Source of the DNA: Ignavibacteriales bacterium
GTDB taxonomy: Bacteria > Bacteroidota > Ignavibacteria > Ignavibacteriales > SURF-24
Assembly (NCBI GenBank): GCA_003599415.1
Contig: QZKB01000111.1
Coordinates: 1 to 36,146, forward strand
Direction of reading: 5' to 3'
DNA: 36,146 bases
The notes under the pieces: generated by a model
The model's input: the letters and a program-made list of their open reading frames with translations, nothing else
Told to the model about the DNA's origin: nothing
Database searches by the model: none
Translations under genes and position numbers: made by a program
Shown: positions 24,992 to 32,375 of the stretch, piece after piece
Position numbering within the stretch: position 1 is the stretch's first letter
Layout of the letters: each line of letters begins with the position of its first letter

Positions 24992-26275
24992 TTATCTCAG
25001 TAATAAAAGATTAGCAGCCTTAGCAGCATCGTTAACAGCCTGCTCCGGAGTTTTTTTCCCATACACAACACAGGCTTCATATTCTGTAGAGATGGCATCA
25101 AAGACCTCTTTAAGTACTGGACAAATATCCGGACCTTTAACATACTTTGCCTGTTTTGCAAAATTCATCATCATAGGATTCTTGTTAAAGTATTCAAGGT
25201 ACTCAGGATTTGTAATTAAATCTTTCCTCCGGGGAATCTGATTAGTTGTTTTAAGAAACAGCAAATCATTTTCTGTGCTTACCATGAATTTCAGAAACTC
25301 CCAAACCAGTTTTTTGTTTTTACAGGTGTTAAATATTACAATATTCTTTGTATCACCATAAGTATATTTATTTCCTTTAAAATCATCAGGCACCGGTAGA
25401 TATGAAAAATCATATTCAAAACCTTCCGGCTTAAATCTTTCTGCATGAACAATTTCCCACGGACCGGTAAATCTTGTTGCTATTGCATTGGATAAAAACG
25501 GATCCTGTCTTGCAGAAATTCTTTCACGGGGCATATAGCCATTATCAAACAGTTGCTTTAGGAAAGCAAAAGTCTGTACCGCATACTTGTTATTAAAAAC
25601 TACTTTATTATTTTTTATAAGCGGTGCGCCGCCGGATGCAGCAAGATAATGCGGATAAAAATCGAAGAGTCTTTGCCACCACGTTTCAATCACCTCTGCA
25701 TATCCAATCCATTTTGTTTCACCTTGTCCGTATTTTAATTTTTTTGCCGCATCAATAAATTTGGAATAAGTTTCAGGCGGATTTTTATAACCAACACTCT
25801 CAAAAACTTTTTTGTTATAAATAAGCATTATTGGATTTATCTTCCATGGTATCTGGTAGATGTGTCCATCTGATGAGGTAATTTCCTGTACTACATCGCT
25901 GTCGCATCTTGAATAAATAAAATCCATAAATCCCGGAAGCGAATCAAGTGCAACTAACCTGTTAGCCCTTGCATACAATTCAACATCACCCTGCCACATA
26001 TTGGAATAAATATCAGGAGTCGTTTCTCCAACAACTGCAGCAAGGATTACTTCTTCGCTTGATTGTCCTTCCGGCACCGGTTGAAAAGTAACTTTCCTGC
26101 CCAGGTGTTCTTTATTCCATTTCTCAACAACCATTTTTGCAAAAGTAATCTCATCGGAATTATTTGATGACCAGTAGAGAAGTTCATTCGCATCGCTTTT
26201 TCTGCCGTTACCACAAGATAATTGCGATATCATGAAAACAGCAATGAGAAAAATATTTATCGCTCTTTTAGTCAT
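24992..26275 (-). CDS. ABC sugar-binding lipoprotein (family 1 solute-binding protein)
   Basis: Product of 427 aa with a lipoprotein signal (MTKRAINIFLIAVFMISQLSC, lipobox Cys21). The mature part is a type 1 extracellular solute-binding protein: 'ELLYWSSNNSDEITFAKMVVEKWN', 'AAVVGETTPDIYSNMWQGDVELYA', 'IPWKINPIMLIYNKKVFESVG', 'ATRFTGPWEIVHAERF', 'TKNIVIFNTCKNKKLVWEFLKFM'. It is tethered in the periplasm and hands ligand to the two permeases encoded just downstream; by context the ligand is likely a manno-oligosaccharide. It starts 3 nt after the PPIase-like gene. Confidence 0.93.
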   Translation of the reverse strand: MTKRAINIFLIAVFMISQLSCGNGRKSDANELLYWSSNNSDEITFAKMVVEKWNKEHLGRKVTFQPVPEGQSSEEVILAAVVGETTPDIYSNMWQGDVELYARANRLVALDSLPGFMDFIYSRCDSDVVQEITSSDGHIYQIPWKINPIMLIYNKKVFESVGYKNPPETYSKFIDAAKKLKYGQGETKWIGYAEVIETWWQRLFDFYPHYLAASGGAPLIKNNKVVFNNKYAVQTFAFLKQLFDNGYMPRERISARQDPFLSNAIATRFTGPWEIVHAERFKPEGFEYDFSYLPVPDDFKGNKYTYGDTKNIVIFNTCKNKKLVWEFLKFMVSTENDLLFLKTTNQIPRRKDLITNPEYLEYFNKNPMMMNFAKQAKYVKGPDICPVLKEVFDAISTEYEACVVYGKKTPEQAVNDAAKAANLLLLR

Positions 26276-26278
26276 CTG

Positions 26279-27934
26279 CTAATTCCAGAACTGCCATTCA
26301 TAATCAATTGACGGATATACAGGTCTTACAATTGTCCCGCTTTTTTTCAGCGAATAGATTTCTATTGTCCGAGGATTATTTTCATCCAGGACGATTAAAC
26401 TATTCAAAGCTTCATCATTTATTTTAATATGATACTTTTCTTTTAATGAAAGAATTTTGTTTACCACTTTCTTTGTATATGCATAGACATAATAATCATT
26501 CCATACATCTTTCTTTATATCATCAAACTGTTTGGCTCTACCATTTTCATCAACATATTTTTTTAAGTTTTCATTATAGTATTTTTTTACCTGCTCATCG
26601 GATAACTTAACTGATCCTGCTATTTCAAGCTTCATCTTTGAATAAACCAACTTGTCTTTCCACCATAATTTTTGTTTTTCTATTTCCGGTTTTTTATTAT
26701 AGCCTTTTTCTTTGGCTATATTGCCAAGCAACTTATCTCTTACCATTCTCCACACGACGCTTTGAAGTGAGTTATAAAATGCCTGTGGGGATATTAAATT
26801 GAACCTGATATAAGGTTCACGGTTTGTATACCATCCGATAAAATCCTTTATTGTAAACCCAACTGAATTTGTTCGTACAAGGAGATCCTGGTAACTGTTT
26901 TCAATCTTACTTAGGTTAAAATTTTTATCCTGGATATTTATTACTAGATTCCACTCATCAAATTTTGCAGGCGGGAGAATTTTTTTCCCTACATAAACCG
27001 CTAACTTATTAAAAGTTGTTCTTACAATAGTAGATTGATTATCAAGTATAAGCTTGTTAACAAACGCATCAGAAAGCGAATCCGCTTTTTGCTTTCTCAA
27101 ATATTCTTCCAGCGAATATCTTAATTCATTGTTTTGTGTTTCAGTTGAAATAAGATTTTTCCAAAGGTTATCAACCCGTACAATATACCATCCATCTACG
27201 GTTTTAATCGGGAGAGAAGGACTTCCGATTTTTACTGAATCAATTATTACTGCAAGTGTTGGGTTAGTCTTCTCCAATTTGAATCTTGTACTTTTCATAT
27301 GCCGGCTATCATAAGTAACTGAATCATTGAACTGCCCGTAGAACAGCGAATCGAATGGGATTCTTTTCTTTAATGAGTAGTACTGCTCTTCTATTTCAGA
27401 CTTTGTTGGTTTGTAAATCCAGCTTATTTCAAGTTCAATTAATTCTTTTTCAACTGCTTTGGAAACCGTTTCCGAATCAATTATTACCTTATCCCATATT
27501 GTTTCTCTGTACATCTGCTCGCTCGCAAGGTCATCAACAATATCGTTCAGATAAAGCTGCACATCAGGGGACTTATCAAGATTTTTCTTATATCCTTCAA
27601 GCGCAAGCATTTTTTCATATATCATAAACTCGAGAAAACGTTTTTTAGAATTATTTTCTCTTTTAACGAACGCCGGGCCGAATTCATAGCTGTTAAGAAA
27701 TTCATCCGCATAAATTTTTTTATTGCCAAGTTCTGCAACAGCTAAACCGGAAAGATTAATAAGCGGAATTTTATTTGAAGTTACTTCAGATGAATCCTGC
27801 TGAACAGCAAAATAAATCTGTGGTAAAAGGAATAAAACAATTATCGTCTTTATACCTTTGCGGTGAAAGTTAAATAACCGCAAAGGCGCTAAGGTACGAA
27901 GGCAAAACAAATGTATATAGCCAGGAAACTTCAT
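26279..27934 (-). CDS. SurA/PrsA-like periplasmic chaperone (parvulin-type PPIase family)
   Basis: Product of 551 aa. The segment 'LAVAELGNKKIYADEFLNSYEF' and the following helical 'RFLEFMIYEKMLALEGYKKNLDKSPDVQLYLNDI' match the SurA-N-like region of parvulin chaperones; 'IPIKTVDGWYIVRVDNL'-type strands near residue 245 recall a degraded parvulin domain. C-terminal helices form a second SurA-like section. The signal peptide core is 'IIVLFLLPQIYFA' at about 30-42, unusually far from the ATG at 27934. The first 27 codons include a hairpin repeat, so the original start may have been changed; an in-frame TTG at 27883 is an alternative. No SD is seen at either. It probably helps fold the outer-membrane proteins of this operon. 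Confidence 0.75.
   Translation of the reverse strand: MKFPGYIHLFCLRTLAPLRLFNFHRKGIKTIIVLFLLPQIYFAVQQDSSEVTSNKIPLINLSGLAVAELGNKKIYADEFLNSYEFGPAFVKRENNSKKRFLEFMIYEKMLALEGYKKNLDKSPDVQLYLNDIVDDLASEQMYRETIWDKVIIDSETVSKAVEKELIELEISWIYKPTKSEIEEQYYSLKKRIPFDSLFYGQFNDSVTYDSRHMKSTRFKLEKTNPTLAVIIDSVKIGSPSLPIKTVDGWYIVRVDNLWKNLISTETQNNELRYSLEEYLRKQKADSLSDAFVNKLILDNQSTIVRTTFNKLAVYVGKKILPPAKFDEWNLVINIQDKNFNLSKIENSYQDLLVRTNSVGFTIKDFIGWYTNREPYIRFNLISPQAFYNSLQSVVWRMVRDKLLGNIAKEKGYNKKPEIEKQKLWWKDKLVYSKMKLEIAGSVKLSDEQVKKYYNENLKKYVDENGRAKQFDDIKKDVWNDYYVYAYTKKVVNKILSLKEKYHIKINDEALNSLIVLDENNPRTIEIYSLKKSGTIVRPVYPSIDYEWQFWN
27855..27894. repeat. REP-like hairpin element, copy B (inside the 5' end of a coding region)
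   Basis: A perfect 10-bp stem (CCTTTGCGGT 27855-27864 / ACCGCAAAGG 27877-27886, loop 12 nt) is followed by CGCTAAGG. On the minus strand the outer arm CTTAGCGCCTTTGCGGT matches copy A at 11398-11414 with one difference. It encodes part of the N-terminus of the PPIase-like protein, in frame. Confidence 0.65.
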
Positions 27935-27943
27935 TTATATCAA

Positions 27944-28969
27944 TTAAAATTTTAAATCAACGGTAAAGATGTGAATATTTTCAAGTCTTCCAAAATCCCT
28001 GTAAGCATAATCAAATTGAATGGCAGTTGTACCAAACAATTCTTTTGATGCAACTCCAAATCCGAACGTCAATCCGCCTTCTGATTTATCCAGGAACAGC
28101 GATTGATAGCCACCGCGTATAAAGAAATATTCACAGTACGACAACTCGGTACCAACATTCACACTTTCATAATTATTGTTCGGATGGATTGCATCAACTG
28201 CAACTCCCCATCTGAATAAATCTGAGTTAATAACATTTGTTGAAGCGCCGATCTGAAAACACAAAGGTAAATCCCATGAATCCAATTCTATCTCATAAGG
28301 TATCTGCTCGTTAGAACCCATCTTTGTATCATCAACCCTGTAGAATGCTCTTGTATCTCTTCCGGCTAACTTCATTGATGTACCGAAATTTGAAATTGCA
28401 GCACCGATTACCATACCGTTCAGCAAATCTGTTTTAAAAGTAGTGCCTGCGTCAATTGCAAATCCGCTTGCAGTTTCATGCCATATTTTTTCCTGGATAT
28501 ATTTAGCATTAAAGCCAATAGTAAACCTGTCAGTAAGTTGAACGGCATAGGCAACTCCAAGCGCAATATTACTTGCAGTAAAATATTCTCCTGTTCCTTC
28601 AGGCATCTCAATAGTTCTTACCTTCATATCAGGCATTGAAAGCTGGGTAAAACTCAATCCGATATTACCCAAATTTCCAAGAGGTACAACCAATCCGGCA
28701 AAATCAAAACTTGTTTCTGCAATCCAGTTTGTATGTGTAACAGTCAGTTCTGTTTGAGTGAAAGAAGCAATACCGGCAGCATTCCAGTATAATGTAGTAG
28801 CATCGCTTGCTTTACTAACAAACGCACCGCCCATTCCAACAGCCGTTGCACCAGCCGGAATTTCAAGAAATGATGCGGCAGTGGTACCAGTTTTGGAAAC
28901 ATTTTTTTGCGCTTCAGTATGAATCTGAACCAGCAAAATAATGGAGAATAATAGTATAAACTTTTTCAT
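27944..28969 (-). CDS. PorV/PorQ-family outer-membrane beta-barrel protein
   Basis: Product of 341 aa with a signal peptide (FILLFSIILLVQIHTEAQ) and GAGG 5 nt before the ATG. Typical opening after the signal: 'FLEIPAGATAVGMGGAFVSKASDATTLYWNAAGIA' (about 34-68), where a FadL/PorV-like hatch meets the first strands; alternating amphipathic strands run to the end ('FIRGGYQSL', 'LTFGFGVASK', 'IQFDYAYRDFG'). PorV shuttles T9SS cargo in Bacteroidetes. Here the gene sits directly behind a large exported protein and a TonB-dependent receptor, so it may serve this locus rather than be the general PorV. Confidence 0.88.
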   Translation of the reverse strand: MKKFILLFSIILLVQIHTEAQKNVSKTGTTAASFLEIPAGATAVGMGGAFVSKASDATTLYWNAAGIASFTQTELTVTHTNWIAETSFDFAGLVVPLGNLGNIGLSFTQLSMPDMKVRTIEMPEGTGEYFTASNIALGVAYAVQLTDRFTIGFNAKYIQEKIWHETASGFAIDAGTTFKTDLLNGMVIGAAISNFGTSMKLAGRDTRAFYRVDDTKMGSNEQIPYEIELDSWDLPLCFQIGASTNVINSDLFRWGVAVDAIHPNNNYESVNVGTELSYCEYFFIRGGYQSLFLDKSEGGLTFGFGVASKELFGTTAIQFDYAYRDFGRLENIHIFTVDLKF

Positions 28970-29009
28970 AGAATCCTCTTGGATCTTATCTGATATATTT
29001 TTCTACGAA

Positions 29010-32000
29010 TTATTTTATTATAGCAAAACGATCAATCTTCTTCCCGATTCCCGGGGCATCAACATGATAAACATAAACTCCATAGGCTATATCCATTCCA
29101 TCTCTTGATGTAAGATTCCACGGTTCCTGTCCATCATCTAAGGTTGAATTATGTTCCAGTTCCTGTACAAGCTTTCCGCTTAAGGTATAAATCCTGATTG
29201 TACATTTAGCAGGAAGATGGATGAACTGAATTCTTCTTTCACCTCTGCCGACAGTTGATGTTGCAGGTTCCCACGAAGCTGCACCGACATACGGATTAGG
29301 TACGACTGCAATTGCATCAAGATCTTTTACTGCCTTTGAATTATCAAATGATGGCGCCTTTGCCATAAATTCAACATAGTCTCCGGTGCGGAAAGGTTTT
29401 TTTGTTGATATTCTGAAAACGTCTCCGGGCTGTGGTGCTCTCTGGTTCTCAGGTGAAATGGTTGTATCAGGTTCCAAACTAACAGACCAGCCTACCTGCA
29501 TATCTAATATTTTCTGGGCCGGTTTACCGGCAGAATCACCGAAGACAATAAATACTGCATCATAAGCATTGAATGATGAATCTGCCACGGTATGGTTAGC
29601 AGAATATCCATCCCTGAATATAAATTGAAAATGATCTATGTTTTCTGTAAGGTTCTTTATAACAATATTAGAAGGTTGCGGTTTGGTAAAGGCACTTGAC
29701 GGAAATGATAAATCGCCGGTACCTTTTTCCGTAAACACAATCTCAAAATCTGCAGGGTAATCAATTTTTTTACCCTGGTACGCAGAAGCATAACGTGAAT
29801 CGAATCCGACACGAACCACATAATTACTGTTTCCTTTTGTCCAACCTGTTTTACTTTGATCGATAACTGTAGAGGAGTCATTCTTTATAGTAGTAGAAAA
29901 GCCATCGATAACCAAAGTCTGTTCTTCAGTCGCAATGATCTTTGTAAAATTGATCAACGTATCACCTTCGGTTCGATCTAACAACATATAAGAAGGATGA
30001 GGATCATTGTTATACTTAGATTTGTTATAAAACTCCACTCTGTATTTATGATTATCTTTCATTGAATCAGGATCAACAATTTCAAACAAAACATTTCCGG
30101 TTGCGGGACCAACTTTAGTTTGATTGGCTAATTTCGGATCAACATATCCCGCAGCTGGAGCACGGGGTGTAACTACTGCGGTATTAATATCTGTTTTATA
30201 ATTGCCGTTAAGATCAACCTTTATAATACTCGTTGTTTCCGATGGCGGAATGCCCAGAAATTGTCCGACAATAGAAGTATCTGTAAAACCTTTATCATAA
30301 GAACAAACTGAGTAAAAATATGTTTGTCCGTTCTGTACTGTAGTATCAATAAAAGAATGCTGCAGACCGGAATCATCTCCCATGTAAAACAAGGCTCCGT
30401 TTACATCAACAGGATGAGTACCGGTTACATTATCAATTAAATCAAATTGTGCAAGTGGTTTTCTGAAAGTCGCATTTCCATAAGCATCTGTTATAAGTTT
30501 GTTTTCAAGAAAATTTGATTCAGTACTCCTGTAAATTCTATAACCTTCAAAATTATATTTCTGGTAGAATGCGTCAAATGTTTTTTCAGCCCGATCATCC
30601 CAGTATAAAGTCACTTTTCCATCACCGGCTATAGCTTTAATGATTGGCTTTTCAGGCGGTTTTGCAAAACGGTAATTCGCATTGTAAATCTGCTGTACGG
30701 TTTTCTTTCTTCTGAATAGATCATCTTTACCTATAGCAAATATAAGTGACATTGAGAATCTTTCAGTTTCGCCAGTCTCTTGAGTTAAACCTGTCATCTG
30801 GCTGTATTTATTTCTTCCGAACAGGTGAATAAAATATGATGAAAAGAAATTTGCAAGGTTAACCCCAACAAGTGTCTGACCATGCGGTGCAGGCAATGCC
30901 GATAAGCCCTGCCAGTTTTCTTCATCGTTATCAAGGTCATAAGGAGTATGGGTTGGAAAAATTAAAAACCCGGTTAATCCCAACTGATCAGATTCGTCTT
31001 TATCAAGTAAACCGAAATTCGGTTCACCCTGGTCAGGTTTCCCGTTTCCCTCGCTACCATCAGGGTCTTTTTCTACATAACCTTCATCGTATGGACCGAT
31101 ACCATCTGTACCAACATCATCATTTAGCGGTTCACCATTGTTATGAACACCATCCTTATTCACATCGGAAAATATTCTCCAGTTTGCATTTTCATCTGCA
31201 TCCCAATGCGGTTTCCATGAGTAACCATAGAATTTTTTAAATCTAAGCGAGTCCTGCGAAGGATCGACCATGAATTTATCTAAGCTTATATTATCTACAT
31301 ATACATTTGCAGTGTTGTCCCGTCGTTCATCATACAAACCATCTGCATCATTATCTTTATAATCATCTGCAATTCCGGGAGATTCGAGGAATGCATAACC
31401 GGATATACCTACGGGGCTCCAGTTGCCGGGGCTTCCGAATGGAACAGTTGACCAGGCATAAGAAATGTCAAGTACTTCGTCATAGTCTCCTGCGTTATTT
31501 GATGAATTATCATGCCCACCAATTCCCCAATCGATATACTGTGCAAAAAGAGCTTTGGAATAATCGTACGTTCCCATATTAGTAATTTCATAATACCAAA
31601 AAATTACATCCTCAGCTAAAACCTGCGACCATTGAAAACCTCTGCCACGGACCTGCATACCAAGGCCGCCTCTTGATGAATCATCCGCATCCGGTCTGAA
31701 GTTATTTTTTAATATATATTCCCTGTCTTCATTGTCATCAAAAACGAAGTAAGATTCAACATCGGCATTCTGAACTCCTTTACCAAAGAATCCATTCCAG
31801 TATCCATCCCAATCACTTAATCTGTCCGGCCACGTTAAAGGCCAGGTAGTTGCATCGTTACTCTGTGCGGGTGAAGACTGATATGCATTACAATAACCGG
31901 GCAACGGCCACCAGCCGTAAGTAACTCCGGTAGAAACATCATGTCTTGTATATTCGTAGTAATTTGTTTCCAGAGGATGAATTGTTTTTCCATCAGGTGC

Positions 32001-32276
32001 TTTTGCCTCTGCCTGTACAATAATTGCAACACCATCAACATAAGTGTGTGTTGTACCCTTTGGCCAAACACCGCTTCTTGATGGTTCATTCTCCCAGTCT
32101 GCAATTTCACCAAAATTATAGTAAACTGTTGCAACAAGATTTCCATCCATATAACCTTTCTTGGTATGAAAATGATTTCCCTTATTCTTATCCACAACTT
32201 TTTGTGAAAAGGAAATTGTTGTTAGCAGAAAGATTAAAATTGTTGTTATCAAAATAGAATGATTTTTACTAACCAT
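29010..32276 (-). CDS. large secreted protein with Ca-binding loops, FN3 domain and T9SS-like C-terminus
   Basis: Product of 1088 aa from the ATG at 32276, which has GGAGG 6 nt upstream; a longer frame from 32345 adds 23 residues before the signal peptide (ILITTILIFLLTTISFSQ). Residues about 30-300 are an aromatic-rich N-domain ('IADWENEPSRSGVWPKGTTH', 'YWNGFFGKGVQNADVESYFVFDDNEDREY'). Between about 305 and 440 are Asp-rich loops of EF-hand/thrombospondin type ('DDYKDNDADGLYDERRDN', 'DVNKDGVHNNGEP', 'DPDGSEGNGKPDQGEP'). An FN3-like domain lies near 545-660. The end ('VPNPYVGAASWEP', 'IQFIHLPAKCTIRIYTLSGKLVQEL', 'GVYVYHVDAPG') is a variant sorting domain. Always-adjacent TonB receptor and PorV genes suggest a surface complex; a SusD-like binding role is inferred, not shown. 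Confidence 0.82.
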   Translation of the reverse strand: MVSKNHSILITTILIFLLTTISFSQKVVDKNKGNHFHTKKGYMDGNLVATVYYNFGEIADWENEPSRSGVWPKGTTHTYVDGVAIIVQAEAKAPDGKTIHPLETNYYEYTRHDVSTGVTYGWWPLPGYCNAYQSSPAQSNDATTWPLTWPDRLSDWDGYWNGFFGKGVQNADVESYFVFDDNEDREYILKNNFRPDADDSSRGGLGMQVRGRGFQWSQVLAEDVIFWYYEITNMGTYDYSKALFAQYIDWGIGGHDNSSNNAGDYDEVLDISYAWSTVPFGSPGNWSPVGISGYAFLESPGIADDYKDNDADGLYDERRDNTANVYVDNISLDKFMVDPSQDSLRFKKFYGYSWKPHWDADENANWRIFSDVNKDGVHNNGEPLNDDVGTDGIGPYDEGYVEKDPDGSEGNGKPDQGEPNFGLLDKDESDQLGLTGFLIFPTHTPYDLDNDEENWQGLSALPAPHGQTLVGVNLANFFSSYFIHLFGRNKYSQMTGLTQETGETERFSMSLIFAIGKDDLFRRKKTVQQIYNANYRFAKPPEKPIIKAIAGDGKVTLYWDDRAEKTFDAFYQKYNFEGYRIYRSTESNFLENKLITDAYGNATFRKPLAQFDLIDNVTGTHPVDVNGALFYMGDDSGLQHSFIDTTVQNGQTYFYSVCSYDKGFTDTSIVGQFLGIPPSETTSIIKVDLNGNYKTDINTAVVTPRAPAAGYVDPKLANQTKVGPATGNVLFEIVDPDSMKDNHKYRVEFYNKSKYNNDPHPSYMLLDRTEGDTLINFTKIIATEEQTLVIDGFSTTIKNDSSTVIDQSKTGWTKGNSNYVVRVGFDSRYASAYQGKKIDYPADFEIVFTEKGTGDLSFPSSAFTKPQPSNIVIKNLTENIDHFQFIFRDGYSANHTVADSSFNAYDAVFIVFGDSAGKPAQKILDMQVGWSVSLEPDTTISPENQRAPQPGDVFRISTKKPFRTGDYVEFMAKAPSFDNSKAVKDLDAIAVVPNPYVGAASWEPATSTVGRGERRIQFIHLPAKCTIRIYTLSGKLVQELEHNSTLDDGQEPWNLTSRDGMDIAYGVYVYHVDAPGIGKKIDRFAIIK

Positions 32277-32375
32277 TCTAAACCTCCACTGAACTCTGTT
32301 ATTAAACTTTATATTTTTCATTTTCAATCTTATTTGCTTAATCACTTATTAGAGTAAGATTATGAGTAAGAGAAA

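Noticed and set aside
30872..31582. Plus-strand His/Gln-rich open frames inside the 1088-aa protein gene
   Set aside because: Antisense to an Asp-rich coding region, which explains the His bias; no start signals.
29010..32276. 1088-aa protein as a SusD homologue
   Set aside because: Not a lipoprotein (no lipobox Cys), about twice the usual SusD length, and ends in a sorting-like domain instead of TPR-type helices.
32277..32345. 23-residue extension of the 1088-aa protein
   Set aside because: It would precede the signal peptide with a long basic segment, and a GGAGG marks the ATG at 32276.
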